Below are positions 7,792 to 17,500 of a DNA stretch of 64,000 nt, one piece after another. The position numbers were made by a program, and so were the translations under genes. The first letter of the stretch is position 1; the number at the start of each line of letters is the position of its first letter. The stretch is from Candidatus Avelusimicrobium cornigerorum (GTDB lineage: Bacteria; Elusimicrobiota; Elusimicrobia; Elusimicrobiales; Elusimicrobiaceae), in the NCBI GenBank assembly GCA_002309715.1, contig DBXW01000005.1, positions 186,001-250,000 on the forward strand, read 5' to 3'. The notes below the pieces were generated by a model. The model searched no databases, was not told the origin of the DNA, and was given only the letters and a program-made list of their open reading frames with translations.

Positions 7792-9021
7792 TTAATCCCT
7801 CGCAAATAATAATGTTCCGTCGGCGCGTTCAATTTCTACACGTTGTACGCTGCCTACCGGATAACTGTTTTTTGTTTTTACCCAAAAACTGCCGGATGAG
7901 CGACCTTTGTTTTCGGTTTCAAACAATACTTCTTGGGTGGTACCTACTTGCGCTTGATACGTGCGTTCGGCTAACCCTCTTACTTTATTTAACAAAATAT
8001 CAAGCCGTTGTTCCAGTACTTCTTGCGAATGAAGTTGCATTTGTGCGGCCGGTGTGCCTTGGCGGGGGGAGTATTTGTAACAGTACGCCGTGGAAAAAGC
8101 AGCCTCATCCACCAGCGTAAGTGTTTGGGTAAAATCCTCTTCCGTTTCGGTGGGAAACCCGACGATTAAATCGGTAGAAATTACAAATCCTTCCGCTTGC
8201 AGTGCTTTTATTTTTTCCAGCAAGATTTCCCGTGTGTAGCCGCGTTTCATTTCGCGCAAAACTTTGGTTGATCCGCTTTGCGCCGGCAAGTGTAAGTGGC
8301 GGGCGATTTTCGGATTTTTCTTAACGGCAGTTAAAAATTCCGGCGTAAAATAAATCGGGTGTGGGCTTGTAAACCCCACGCGCGCAACACCTTCAATTTC
8401 GCTTGCCTTGTTGAGCAAATCGGCAAAACCGACGTTGCCATCTTGGTAGGCATTAACCGTTTGCCCCAGGAGCATAATTTCTTTGGCCCCGGCGGCTGCT
8501 TTGCGGCGAACTTCCTCTAAAATATCCACATACGGCAAGCATTTTATCGGGCCGCGCACGCTGGGTACAATGCAATACGTGCACGCAAAATTGCATCCGC
8601 GCATAATGGTTACATATCCGGTTAAGCCGGGGGGAAGTGTTTCGCCTTGAGAAGTTTGGGGGCCAAATAAGCCGCTTTTGTCTAACGCGTCGGAAAAATG
8701 TTCAATGTCTTTGGCACCGGATAAAATATCTAAAAACGGATATTTCTTTTGAAGCGTTTTTCCAAGCCGCTGGGCCGCGCATCCGGCAAAAATAATGCGC
8801 CGCCCGGTCCGTTCTTTTTTCCAACGGCCCAGGCGGCCTAAGAACGAAACGGCTTTATGTTCGGCATGGTCGCGCACCGTACACGTGTTGATAAGTACAG
8901 CGTCGGCTTCATCAAGTTCGTCAGTGCGTTGGTAGCCGCGTGCCGAAAGATGAGCAAACATTTCTTCCGAATCGGCCAAATTCATTTGGCAGCCGTAAGT
9001 TTGGATAAAAACTTTTTTCAT
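7792..9021 (-). CDS. miaB: tRNA-2-methylthio-N6-dimethylallyladenosine synthase MiaB
   Basis: Radical-SAM methylthiotransferase acting on i6A37 of tRNAs that read UNN codons. The N-terminal UPF0004 domain has the YGCQMN motif (C11) and two further cluster cysteines (NTCTV, AGCAAQR). The radical-SAM cluster is C-x3-C-x2-C in GCNFACTYC, and a TRAM-like C-terminal domain follows. The length is 409 residues. The CQMN motif favours MiaB over MtaB or RimO. The start abuts the pgi terminator T run and has no clear ribosome binding site. Confidence 0.93.
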   Translation of the reverse strand: MKKVFIQTYGCQMNLADSEEMFAHLSARGYQRTDELDEADAVLINTCTVRDHAEHKAVSFLGRLGRWKKERTGRRIIFAGCAAQRLGKTLQKKYPFLDILSGAKDIEHFSDALDKSGLFGPQTSQGETLPPGLTGYVTIMRGCNFACTYCIVPSVRGPIKCLPYVDILEEVRRKAAAGAKEIMLLGQTVNAYQDGNVGFADLLNKASEIEGVARVGFTSPHPIYFTPEFLTAVKKNPKIARHLHLPAQSGSTKVLREMKRGYTREILLEKIKALQAEGFVISTDLIVGFPTETEEDFTQTLTLVDEAAFSTAYCYKYSPRQGTPAAQMQLHSQEVLEQRLDILLNKVRGLAERTYQAQVGTTQEVLFETENKGRSSGSFWVKTKNSYPVGSVQRVEIERADGTLLFARD

Positions 9022-9025
9022 GAAA

Positions 9026-9056
9026 TAAAAAAAGGCGGCCCTATAAAGAGCCGCCT
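9026..9056 (-). terminator. Intrinsic terminator after pgi
   Basis: Read on the minus strand, AGGCGGC (9056-9050) pairs with GCCGCCT (9039-9033) and is followed by T7. It closes the long Bat-rpiB-pgi block and ends only a few bases before the miaB start codon. Confidence 0.85.
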
Positions 9057-9064
9057 GTCGGTTA

Positions 9065-10729
9065 TTAAAATAAGTCGCTGATTTTGCGAATACTTTCCGC
9101 GACCGGTTGCGTTAGGTGCAGTTTAATCACGCGGCGGCCTTTGGATTCCAACGCTTGGAAATCGCCTAAAGCCTGTGCGTTGCACAACTGCCCGAAGGTA
9201 TATTTTTGCCCGGGGATTTGAATATCATGAGCCGCATCCGCCGAGAAAATAATAAATACACCGTTGTTGCCGTCTCCCTTGTGCAACTGCCCGGTGGAGT
9301 GCAAGTAGCGCGGCCCGTAGCCAAACAGCACGGCACGTTTGGTACGAACCATAATTTTATCGCGCAATTTAGTTAAGGCCGCCTCTGTTTCCGGTGACGG
9401 ATAAACGTATGGTAAAATGGCTACGTAATCGTTGCTCTCTAATAAAGAGTACACATCTTGCGCTAACGTTTCCAACCTTACTTTGTCGGCCATATCTTTG
9501 GAAACCAAAATCGGTGAGGTAATATCTTGCGGAATATCCCCTTGGGCGAGTTTGGACAAAACTTCTTTTGTCATTGTTTTGGCTTCTTGTACGTTGGGTT
9601 GGTCAAAAGGATTGATGGCCAAAATAGCGCCTGCCGCGGCAGTGGCAATTTCCCATAGCAGGAAAAGCGCGCCCAGTTCATACAAGTCGGCCACTTCAAT
9701 GGTAAGTAACGGCGCTTCGTGTTCTTCCAAGTCTTCCGCCATGGCGCGGATGCGTTTGTCATCTTCACTACCGGTAGATAAATGAACAAATAAGCGGTCC
9801 TCGCGGTAATCAAAATTGCGTTGGAGTTTTTCTCCGGCTACCGGCACAATACCCTTGCCTTCTTTACCGGTGGACTCTGCCACCAATTGTTCAGCCCACA
9901 GGCCGAAAGTAGATAAATCTTTAGGAGTCAGTAAAGTTAATTTATCTTTTCCGTGATTGATATTGGCCGCACCCATAAAGGCGCCGAGTTTGAGAGCCGC
10001 ATTTTCTTTTACGGGGGCTTCCGGCCCGAAGGTTTGGGCTTGTTGTTGGGCGATAGTTAAAATTTTTCTAACATCAATCCCCATGAGTGCTGCCGGCACG
10101 ATACCGAAGAAAGACAGCGCAGAAAAACGACCGCCGATATCCGAGGGATTGATAAACGTGTGGCGGAATTTGTGTTGGGTGGCTAAGGCTTCTAAACCGG
10201 TGCCTTTATCGGTAATGGCCACAAAGTTTTTCCCCGGTGCTTTGACGCCTGCTTTTTTTACTTCATCAAAGAAATAAGCAAATTGGGAAGACGGTTCTAC
10301 GGTACCGCCGGATTTGCTGGCGAAAATGAAAAGCGTTTGGGCAGGGTCCAACCGGATGCGGGCGGAATCAATCCAATCGGGATTCGTGGTATCTAATACG
10401 ATGAGTTCCGGCCAACCTTCTTGTTTACCAAATACGGTGCGGAAAACTTCCGGGGCTAACGAAGAACCACCCATCCCCATCACCACACAGTGTGTAAAAT
10501 TGGCTTTTATATCTTCGGCAAACGCCAGGACCTCGTCTATTCGTTCCAAAGTCCAATCATATACTTTTTGCCAACCTAAAAATTTAACAATAAAATCTTG
10601 GCTTTCTTTATCCTTCTTCCATAAAGAGGGGTCTTTTCCCCAAAATTTTGTATTAAACGATAAGCCGTCTAATTTAATGAAGCCTTCCCGAATCATTCCT
10701 TCGGCTAAGGGGTTTTCGTGTGTATTCAT
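9065..10729 (-). CDS. pgi: Glucose-6-phosphate isomerase
   Basis: Interconverts glucose-6-phosphate and fructose-6-phosphate. The SIS-domain phosphate loops are visible: GMGGSSLAPEV about residue 86 and ASKSGGTVEPSSQF about residue 138. The protein (554 residues) resembles the isomerase half of transaldolase/isomerase fusions more than classical enteric Pgi, but no transaldolase domain is attached. The gene follows rpiB by 25 bp with a GGAAGAG ribosome binding site, placing sugar-phosphate metabolism at the end of the Bat operon. Confidence 0.9.
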   Translation of the reverse strand: MNTHENPLAEGMIREGFIKLDGLSFNTKFWGKDPSLWKKDKESQDFIVKFLGWQKVYDWTLERIDEVLAFAEDIKANFTHCVVMGMGGSSLAPEVFRTVFGKQEGWPELIVLDTTNPDWIDSARIRLDPAQTLFIFASKSGGTVEPSSQFAYFFDEVKKAGVKAPGKNFVAITDKGTGLEALATQHKFRHTFINPSDIGGRFSALSFFGIVPAALMGIDVRKILTIAQQQAQTFGPEAPVKENAALKLGAFMGAANINHGKDKLTLLTPKDLSTFGLWAEQLVAESTGKEGKGIVPVAGEKLQRNFDYREDRLFVHLSTGSEDDKRIRAMAEDLEEHEAPLLTIEVADLYELGALFLLWEIATAAAGAILAINPFDQPNVQEAKTMTKEVLSKLAQGDIPQDITSPILVSKDMADKVRLETLAQDVYSLLESNDYVAILPYVYPSPETEAALTKLRDKIMVRTKRAVLFGYGPRYLHSTGQLHKGDGNNGVFIIFSADAAHDIQIPGQKYTFGQLCNAQALGDFQALESKGRRVIKLHLTQPVAESIRKISDLF

Positions 10730-10754
10730 ATATTTGCTCTTCCTTTATTACAGA

Positions 10755-11207
10755 TTATTTAAAATTTGTATTTTCAATATTGGCTACTTTAGTAAGCCGC
10801 TTTTGGTGGCGCTCGCCGTTTGAAAACCGGGCGTTCAAAAAGCGCGTTACGAGATCTTCTGCTACTGCCGGGCCGATAATACGCGCACCCAAACAAAGCA
10901 CGTTTAGCGCGTCGTGCTCTACGGCCTGTTGGGCGGTGTAGGCATCGTGGCAAATGCTGGCGCGTATGCCCTTTGTTTTATTAGCGGCAATACAAACGCC
11001 TACGCCACTACCGCAGATTAAAATGCCGCGGTCCGCTTGGTGGGAAGCCACCGCTTGGGCTACTTTATCTGCGTAGTCCGGATAATCGGCTCGCTCTTGC
11101 GAAAAAGTTCCCATATCCAACACTTCGTGTCCTAATTTTTGCACTTGCTGGATAACGGTATTTTTCAATACAAAGCCGGCGTGATCACAACCTAATGCTA
11201 TTTTCAT
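10755..11207 (-). CDS. rpiB: Ribose-5-phosphate isomerase B
   Basis: Interconverts ribose-5-phosphate and ribulose-5-phosphate in the non-oxidative pentose phosphate route. Typical features: ALGCDHAGF at the N terminus, DYPDYA, the anion loop CGSGVGV (the catalytic Cys position of RpiB), and the H..N..C run HDALNVLCLG. The 150-residue length is normal. It starts 2 bp after the BatE gene and must be co-transcribed with the Bat genes. The related LacA/LacB isomerases are unlikely given the lone copy. Confidence 0.93.
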   Translation of the reverse strand: MKIALGCDHAGFVLKNTVIQQVQKLGHEVLDMGTFSQERADYPDYADKVAQAVASHQADRGILICGSGVGVCIAANKTKGIRASICHDAYTAQQAVEHDALNVLCLGARIIGPAVAEDLVTRFLNARFSNGERHQKRLTKVANIENTNFK

Positions 11208-11209
11208 AC

Positions 11210-11929
11210 TTAAACCTTCTCTACAGTATCTTTTTCAATCCAACCTTTAATGCCTTGCGAATTAACAACCACTTCGTACCAGGAATCTTTTTCGTCTAAA
11301 ATTGTCACCAAATGCCCTTGTGCGGCACTGGCACTGGCCGGAAAGTTCGTACCGGGCCCGCTGCGTATTTCTGCCACCGGAGCGGCAACTACCGCCAATA
11401 CATCTTGTGCCAAGCGCACTCGTGCGTATAGCCACCCGCCGCTAATCAAAAGCAACAAGCAAGCCAGCGTAGCCAAATGATTCCATTTCTTCCGTATCAA
11501 ACACCAAAAAATCAGTAAACTCGCTACCCAAAACAAGGCAAACACGCAACCCTTCAACTCGGTATCGGACAAGTAGAAAAAAGCCTTATGCAATACTAAT
11601 GGCATCCCCGCAGGAACGAATCGTTCCCCGCCCGATTCTAATGCCAAAGTTAAGTTATGGCGGATATCACCGTCGCGCGGGGCTAATTTAAAAGCCCGGT
11701 AATAATTGGCGGCGGCCAAGCCTTTACTTCCCATTTTGAAATAACAGTTTCCTATATTGTAGTAAACAAAAGGGTCGTTTGGGTAATTTTTTAAGATCGT
11801 TTCGTAGGCACTTAACGCGGCCGAAAATTTGCCTTGCCGATAAAGGTCTTCTGCTTGTTGCAAATCGCTTTGCGAGAATGCGGGCAAAAAAGATAAGAAA
11901 GCGATAACTAACAAATACAAACGTTTCAT
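11210..11929 (-). CDS. batE: BatE-type TPR and SH3 domain membrane protein
   Basis: A 239-residue protein with a signal peptide (to about residue 19), two TPR repeats (about 22-100), two membrane segments (about 128-170) and a C-terminal bacterial SH3 domain with the RSGPGTNF motif. This architecture and its position directly after batD match BatE of Bat (Bacteroides aerotolerance) operons. The start overlaps the end of batD by 4 bp. Its biochemical role is not established; envelope stress or oxygen tolerance is the usual proposal for the family. Confidence 0.82.
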   Translation of the reverse strand: MKRLYLLVIAFLSFLPAFSQSDLQQAEDLYRQGKFSAALSAYETILKNYPNDPFVYYNIGNCYFKMGSKGLAAANYYRAFKLAPRDGDIRHNLTLALESGGERFVPAGMPLVLHKAFFYLSDTELKGCVFALFWVASLLIFWCLIRKKWNHLATLACLLLLISGGWLYARVRLAQDVLAVVAAPVAEIRSGPGTNFPASASAAQGHLVTILDEKDSWYEVVVNSQGIKGWIEKDTVEKV

Positions 11930-13749
11930 CGGTGAGTCTCCTTTTCAATCAATTTTAGCACGTCTAATGCTTGGGCGCAAAGCCGCGCTGTGCTTTGTGA
12001 GGAATTACTGCCGGGAGCGAACCGTTCGGCTTCCAAATGTTGCCAGAGAAGAGAAAACGCTTCGGTAGTGGCAGGTGTAACGCCTTTTTGGTTCAACCGA
12101 GAAACAATTTCTTTGAGTGGCAAACTGCCGGTGTTAATATCAAGTTTTTGTTGTAAATAGGTACTTACTGCTTCGGAAATAGTTTGGCAAGAACTTGCCT
12201 TTTTAAGTGTGTTTTTGGCCGTTGGAAAGGCTTTTTTGCGAGCGGATGATCTCTCGCCGGTGCAAACAATTAAAACTCCCAAAAACAGTAGTGCCGCACA
12301 GATCATATTAACGATACTAAAACGACTTATGCGTTCCAAAAGATTTTCTTCCGGTGCAAGTGTCATTTTGAGATAGCGGATATCACTTGCCAACGTTTGA
12401 AATCCGTTTCCGGCGGCCGTTTCTCCGGAGAAATTAAAACTGCTTTCTGTTTTTTCGGCCGGAGTAACCGTTATATTGATGGGGGCGGTTTGTAAAGTCC
12501 TGTATGAAGTTGTTTTGGGATCAAAATAAGACCACGGTATCGGCGGTATAGTATAAATACCGGATGCTGCCGGCACAAGCACTGCTTTAAAAATTTTGTA
12601 GTACGTTTGCGCCCCGTTTTTCCCGGATGCGGCCTTCCCGGCGGAAGGAGCGGCCGGGTAAATTTTAAAACCTTCTAGGGTGGGGAGTGCGAGGTCTTGC
12701 GTGGCTTTTAAATCGTTGTTACCGATTACTGTAACGGTTAAATTGACGGCTTCTTGGGCGGGGACTTGGCTGGGCTCGGCTTGCGCTTTTAACGTGTAAC
12801 CGCTACCGATAGCCCCATAGAAAGAGGTTGGTTTCCCCTGTTGTGGCAAGGGGCGGGCATAGAGCGTGATAGGGGCTGACTGAGCCGTTCTTTCCGGCCC
12901 GACGGTGCCACCACCGAAGAAACGGTCAAAAATATCCCGCGGGGCCGAACCGACACGATAACGTACGGTGGCCGGGCCAATGGTGGCTTTGCCGGTGGCG
13001 GCAGCGGTTAATTGGTAGCGTTGCTCCTGATAGTGATAGAGCGTGTTGCCGATTTGTTGTGTGCCTTCTAACGTACCTTCGTCTTCCATAAACAAATTGG
13101 AAACGGTCGGCTTTTGATAGGGGGCTTCATAGAAATTTTGGGAATAATAAAAACGTACACCCAAAGTAAAAGGTTGGTTGACATAGGGGGCTTTGTCACT
13201 GACGGCGGCTATCAAAAAGAAAGGTTCTCCGGCTTTTTGGAAAGCGCGATGGGCCAAAGCGGCTTCTAACGGCGGAAGATGGGCAAAAGATTCTTCGGCC
13301 GGGGGTTGTGTAGTTGCGGGTATGCCGGCCGGGTTTGCGGTGGTGGCCGCCGTAGCCGGCTGTGCGGCGGTTGCCGTTGCAGCGTTGGCGTTACGGTAAA
13401 TATCTATGGAAATGGGCGCGGTGGTATAAGTTTTGCCATCGTGAGAAAATTTGATTTCTCCGATAGTGGCTTTTCCCACAAAGCGCGGTACCATAATATA
13501 ACGGAACAGCAGGGTGGTATTTCCGTTGATGATATTTTGTTCCATTTCACGTGAATAAACATTAAAGGCCGGAAGGCTGGGTAGTTGTGGCATAATGACG
13601 TTGCCGGAAATTCCGGATACTTTAACAGTAAGAGTTAGTTCGTCATCCAATGCCAAGGCGGTTTTATCTACTTGGGCGGATAGTTGTACTTGCGCGTGCG
13701 CCCAAATGCTTAAACCCATTATACAAACTAATAAAAATAATTTTTTCAT
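11926..13749 (-). CDS. batD: BatD-like exported protein
   Basis: A 607-residue protein with an N-terminal signal peptide (cleavage near AHA-QVQ), a long periplasmic beta-rich region with an Ala/Thr-rich insert about residues 125-150, one membrane segment at about residue 490 and a cytoplasmic tail. This is the BatD (oxygen tolerance) layout. ATG 13749 is chosen over the in-frame TTG at 13758, which would overlap the batC stop. It lies between batC and batE in the canonical order. No enzymatic motif is visible. Confidence 0.82.
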   Translation of the reverse strand: MKKLFLLVCIMGLSIWAHAQVQLSAQVDKTALALDDELTLTVKVSGISGNVIMPQLPSLPAFNVYSREMEQNIINGNTTLLFRYIMVPRFVGKATIGEIKFSHDGKTYTTAPISIDIYRNANAATATAAQPATAATTANPAGIPATTQPPAEESFAHLPPLEAALAHRAFQKAGEPFFLIAAVSDKAPYVNQPFTLGVRFYYSQNFYEAPYQKPTVSNLFMEDEGTLEGTQQIGNTLYHYQEQRYQLTAAATGKATIGPATVRYRVGSAPRDIFDRFFGGGTVGPERTAQSAPITLYARPLPQQGKPTSFYGAIGSGYTLKAQAEPSQVPAQEAVNLTVTVIGNNDLKATQDLALPTLEGFKIYPAAPSAGKAASGKNGAQTYYKIFKAVLVPAASGIYTIPPIPWSYFDPKTTSYRTLQTAPINITVTPAEKTESSFNFSGETAAGNGFQTLASDIRYLKMTLAPEENLLERISRFSIVNMICAALLFLGVLIVCTGERSSARKKAFPTAKNTLKKASSCQTISEAVSTYLQQKLDINTGSLPLKEIVSRLNQKGVTPATTEAFSLLWQHLEAERFAPGSNSSQSTARLCAQALDVLKLIEKETHR

Positions 13750-13751
13750 AG

Positions 13752-14411
13752 TTACCAATCTTTTTCTACTAAATTGTCCGCTACCCCTTTATGGTTTTGA
13801 CCTTGTTGTTGCTGTTGGCGGTTTTCTTGTTGTTGTGCCATTTGCATTACGCGTTGGGCGGCATCTTTGTCGGCTTGCGACGGCCCGTTTTGCTCTTGTT
13901 GGTTTTCGCCTTTTTGCGGATCTTCTCCGCTTTTAGGTTGTTGGTTGGAAGAGTTGTTTTGCTCGTTCTTATCATTTTGGTTGTCGTTGTTTTGCTGACT
14001 CTGTTTTTCTTCCAAAATAATTTGCAAATTGTGGATAGCCTCTTTGTCTTGCGGGTTTTTTAAAATGGCTTGCCGATAGGCTTGTTGGGCCTTGTCCGTA
14101 TCTTTGGCGCGGTAATAAGCATTGCCTAAATTGAATAAAGCATCTGTTTGGCGAGGAGCATTTTGCTCGGCTGCGTGGGAAAAAGCCGATTCGGCGGCTC
14201 CGTAATCTTTTAAATAATAAGCGGATGCACCGGCTCCCAAAGCGGCTTCTTGATTAGAAGGATGTTCTCTTAAAATTTCATTATATTTGGTTAGTGCCTG
14301 ACCGTATTTTTTTTGCTCGTAGAGTTTGCCGCCTTGCCGCAAATCTCCTTGCACGCCCGCCCATACAGGTAGCGCACAAAATACGGAAAGAAAAATTACC
14401 CACTTGTGCAT
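13752..14411 (-). CDS. batC: BatC-like TPR protein with Gln/Asn-rich tail
   Basis: A 219-residue exported protein with a signal peptide ending about VWA-GV, three TPR repeats (about residues 22-130), then a low-complexity region rich in Gln, Asn, Lys and Glu (about 135-210). TPRs mediate protein contacts, presumably among Bat partners. Its position between batB and batD fits BatC. The antisense frames over the Q/N tract are long only because of base composition and are not genes. Confidence 0.8.
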   Translation of the reverse strand: MHKWVIFLSVFCALPVWAGVQGDLRQGGKLYEQKKYGQALTKYNEILREHPSNQEAALGAGASAYYLKDYGAAESAFSHAAEQNAPRQTDALFNLGNAYYRAKDTDKAQQAYRQAILKNPQDKEAIHNLQIILEEKQSQQNNDNQNDKNEQNNSSNQQPKSGEDPQKGENQQEQNGPSQADKDAAQRVMQMAQQQENRQQQQQGQNHKGVADNLVEKDW

Positions 14412-14419
14412 ACTTTATT

Positions 14420-15460
14420 TTACCTTTTTTCGGTTTTCTGTTCTAGAATTTGCCGTCTGCGTTTTCCGCGCGGATACAAGAGATACCCACTTAAACATAA
14501 TAAGGCCAGCATGAGCGGAATTTGATACCGCGTTTTGTACGCCGCGTGTTTGGAAGAATTGGCGGTGCTGCGGTCCAATCCGCGTAACGATTGGGCAATT
14601 TTGGTCTCTACTTGAGAAGGCGTAGTATAAGCAATATATGTTCCGCCGGTTGCTTGGGATAGTTCTAACAGTGATTTTTCGTCTAATTTGGAAACGACCG
14701 TATTGCCCTGTTTATCTTTTTTATATTCCAAAACAGTTCCGTTTCTATCCCATTTATCCGGGATGAGAGAACCCTCCTTCGTGCCGATGCCTACGGTAAT
14801 AAGGCGCAAGCCATTTTTTAAGGCAATGTTTTTGGCATTAGCAAGTTCTTCGGAGGCGTGATCTTCTCCGTCGGTTAATAAAATTAAGGCTTTGTGCCCG
14901 GGGTATTTTGACAACATGTGGGCGGCTAATTTGACCGGTGCCGCCAGGGATGTGCCCGGCACCGGTAACATATTGGGCTTAAGAGCGGTAATAAAGTGAC
15001 GCAGGGCGTCTGCATCGGTGGTAATAGGGCATTGAATATAGGCTTGCGAAGTAAAAGCGATAATGCCGAGCCGTTGGTCCTTTAGGTTGCTTACTAACAT
15101 ACGCAGCATTGTTTTGGCACTGTCTAACCTATCGGGCTTGATATCTTGTGCCCGCATAGAAGCCGATACGTCTACCGCAATGACCGCTTGCGAAAACTCT
15201 CCCTGTACTTCTATAATTTCCGTGCCCCATTGCGGGCCGGCCAACGCGGAAAACAGAAAAAATACAGCCAGGCTCATAAGTACCGTGCGCCAGACACTTT
15301 CAGGACGCAAGTCAGCCGTTAATTGTGCATACGTTTGGGGGGAAAACAAGGCGCATACCGCCTTATTTTTTAATTTATTCCCGGCCCAAAACAGCACGAG
15401 TACCCCGACTAGCGCGGGAATGAAATAAAGCAAAAATAAAGGCCGAGCAAATAATTCCAT
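14420..15460 (-). CDS. batB: BatB-like von Willebrand factor A membrane protein
   Basis: The protein has two N-terminal membrane segments, a VWA domain with an intact MIDAS motif DVSAS (about residue 98) and distal TDGED, and a C-terminal membrane segment. It binds divalent metal and probably mediates assembly of the Bat complex at the membrane. ATG 15460 is used; an in-frame TTG at 15466 overlaps the batA stop and is less likely. The length is 346 residues. Confidence 0.85.
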   Translation of the reverse strand: MELFARPLFLLYFIPALVGVLVLFWAGNKLKNKAVCALFSPQTYAQLTADLRPESVWRTVLMSLAVFFLFSALAGPQWGTEIIEVQGEFSQAVIAVDVSASMRAQDIKPDRLDSAKTMLRMLVSNLKDQRLGIIAFTSQAYIQCPITTDADALRHFITALKPNMLPVPGTSLAAPVKLAAHMLSKYPGHKALILLTDGEDHASEELANAKNIALKNGLRLITVGIGTKEGSLIPDKWDRNGTVLEYKKDKQGNTVVSKLDEKSLLELSQATGGTYIAYTTPSQVETKIAQSLRGLDRSTANSSKHAAYKTRYQIPLMLALLCLSGYLLYPRGKRRRQILEQKTEKR

Positions 15461-15462
15461 AA

Positions 15463-16590
15463 TCAAGGCACCTTAATGAGTAAAAGTTTTTCTAATATAA
15501 GCCCAAGTAATACCAAATATACCGCCGCCAACAATAAAGATTGGTACGAGTCGGTACGCTGTATAATAGAACTTGTGGTAAATTCGGTTTTTTCCAATTC
15601 GTTAATTTTATCGTAAATTTTTTCCAATTCCGCTTCATTTTTTGCCCGGTAAAATTGTCCGCCGGTCGTTTGGGCAATTTCCATAAGGAGCCCCTCATTG
15701 ATTTCATCTTCTGCACTGGAGTAGGGATTTTGCCCGGGAGCAGATGCCGTGCCGATGGTATATACCTTTATGCCATAGGTGGCAGCGGCTTTGGCGGCCA
15801 TTAAAGGTTCAATCGTGCCGAAGTTAGAATCCCCGTCTGTCAGTAAAATAATCACTTTGCTCTTGGCCTTACTGTCTTTTAAGTGATTGGCGGCTACTGC
15901 TAATCCATCCCCGATGGCGGTAAATTCGGCATTGACCATCCCCAAATAAAGGGAAGAAATATAGTCTTCCAGCGCATCATGATCTAATGTTAGTGGGGCT
16001 TGTAAAAGGGCTTCTTTGGCAAATACCACGACTCCGATTCGGTCGTTTAAGCGTTTCTTTACAAACCGCAAAGCATTGCTTTGGGCAGCGATGAAGCGGC
16101 TGGGATAAAAGTCTTGCTTATTCATAGAGGCCGAAACGTCCATCAGGAGCATAATATCAACCCCTTCCGTAGGCGGCAAGACGGTGCGGTCTATTTTGGT
16201 AGGGCGGGCTAGGGCGATAACCATCAGTATGAGTGCTACTGTGTAAAGAGTCGCGGGCAACCAGCGGGTAAAAAGTACGCGCAACGATTCTTGGGCTGTC
16301 TGTAAATGGGTTAGCGGATAATTTATTGTGCGTGCAAATACGCTTCTTCCGGCGGTATAAGCCCAAAAAACGAGTACGGGCAACACCAACAATACAAACA
16401 CCCAAGGATGTAAAAATTCCAGCGAGTCTTTTGTGAAAAATTTAAGTAGCCACCAGGCGGCTCCGATAAGTGTTCCGGCACCGGAAGCAATCAAGATTGC
16501 CAACAACGCGTCGGTATACTTGCGCGAAAAAGCGAGCAAGAGCAGGGTAAGTAAAAATAGGCCGGCGCAAATAAAGGAAAAATAAATCAT
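15463..16590 (-). CDS. batA: BatA-like von Willebrand factor A membrane protein
   Basis: A 375-residue protein with three N-terminal membrane segments, a VWA domain with MIDAS DVSASM (about residue 150), TDGDS, and a final membrane segment. Two adjacent VWA proteins are typical of Bat operons. Its ATG overlaps the TGA of the upstream gene (ATGA), indicating translational coupling. Confidence 0.86.
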   Translation of the reverse strand: MIYFSFICAGLFLLTLLLLAFSRKYTDALLAILIASGAGTLIGAAWWLLKFFTKDSLEFLHPWVFVLLVLPVLVFWAYTAGRSVFARTINYPLTHLQTAQESLRVLFTRWLPATLYTVALILMVIALARPTKIDRTVLPPTEGVDIMLLMDVSASMNKQDFYPSRFIAAQSNALRFVKKRLNDRIGVVVFAKEALLQAPLTLDHDALEDYISSLYLGMVNAEFTAIGDGLAVAANHLKDSKAKSKVIILLTDGDSNFGTIEPLMAAKAAATYGIKVYTIGTASAPGQNPYSSAEDEINEGLLMEIAQTTGGQFYRAKNEAELEKIYDKINELEKTEFTTSSIIQRTDSYQSLLLAAVYLVLLGLILEKLLLIKVP

Positions 16591-17498
16591 TGTTTTTTCT
16601 CCTCGCCGTTGATGGATGGTTTAGGCGTTGTTTCTTGAACAATTTGCCGAACGGATTGAATATCCTTATTACGGATGGGTTCGGTAGGTTCGGCTTTGGC
16701 AAATTTAACCAAATCGCCCGAATTCAAGAAATCTTTAAGCGTAGCCAGTAGCGGCTGCAAGGCGGATACATTTTTGGCCCGGCGTAGTAATTCCACAGAG
16801 GTGTCAGCGGACGTGTCAATATGGAATTGCCGCCAAAAGTATTCGCGTAAAATATCGCAAAGCGTGATGTAAAAAAGTTTATATTCTTTACGTTCCCACA
16901 GCCCGCTATTAAGCAGAAGATCTATTTTAGATAACGCAATTTCGTCACACGGGCGAGTATCTTCTTTTTCTGTTTTAAGGCGCAACGGCGATTCTTTGGC
17001 GCGTTGTATCCAATAATAAATAACGTAAATAAGGGCAACTATTAAAAATAACACAATCAGCCACGTCAGCCACCCTACCGGTACGCGTGCCGGGCGAATT
17101 TCGCGTAGTTTTTTATCTTTAAAAATTTTTACGGGAGTTATTTCTATAGGTACCGATTGTTCGTTTTGGGCTACTGTTTTATCGTTTTGAGTCAGTACAA
17201 AAGTAACGGTAAAGGTGGATTTCCCCAGTGTAAACGGTATGGCCGTAAAATCATAAGAAGCGGTTCCGGGCGATTGACGCGTTAAGGCCGATTGTGTAAT
17301 TTCAAAATCTTTAGAAAGCGAATCTTTGTCCACGGTTACGGTATAATCCGGCGTATGCGATATATGATATTGTCCGTTGAAAGGTTGGGCAAAAGAGGCC
17401 TTGGCGGGCAGTTGCGCTTGTGTAACGTTTAATTCTTGTGCGGCGGATAAAGCCGTGCAAATGCAAAAAGCGAAAAGAGAAAAAATAATTTTTTCCAT
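16587..17498 (-). CDS. Bat-operon membrane protein of unknown function
   Basis: A 303-residue protein with a signal peptide (end about LSAA-QE), a beta-rich exported domain (about 20-130), one membrane helix (about 142-167) and a basic-acidic cytoplasmic domain ending in a Lys-rich tail. Such a gene usually sits between the DUF58 gene and batA in Bat operons (sometimes called BatG or annotated DUF4381-like). I recognise the position more than the sequence. GGAGATAATT before ATG 17498 is a good ribosome binding site. Confidence 0.65.
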   Translation of the reverse strand: MEKIIFSLFAFCICTALSAAQELNVTQAQLPAKASFAQPFNGQYHISHTPDYTVTVDKDSLSKDFEITQSALTRQSPGTASYDFTAIPFTLGKSTFTVTFVLTQNDKTVAQNEQSVPIEITPVKIFKDKKLREIRPARVPVGWLTWLIVLFLIVALIYVIYYWIQRAKESPLRLKTEKEDTRPCDEIALSKIDLLLNSGLWERKEYKLFYITLCDILREYFWRQFHIDTSADTSVELLRRAKNVSALQPLLATLKDFLNSGDLVKFAKAEPTEPIRNKDIQSVRQIVQETTPKPSINGEEKKQ

Positions 17499-17500
17499 AA

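Noticed and set aside
13791..14063. Hydrophobic plus-strand frame opposite batC
   Set aside because: A shadow of the Gln/Asn-rich tract read antisense (Leu/Val-rich); no start signals and it overlaps a convincing gene.
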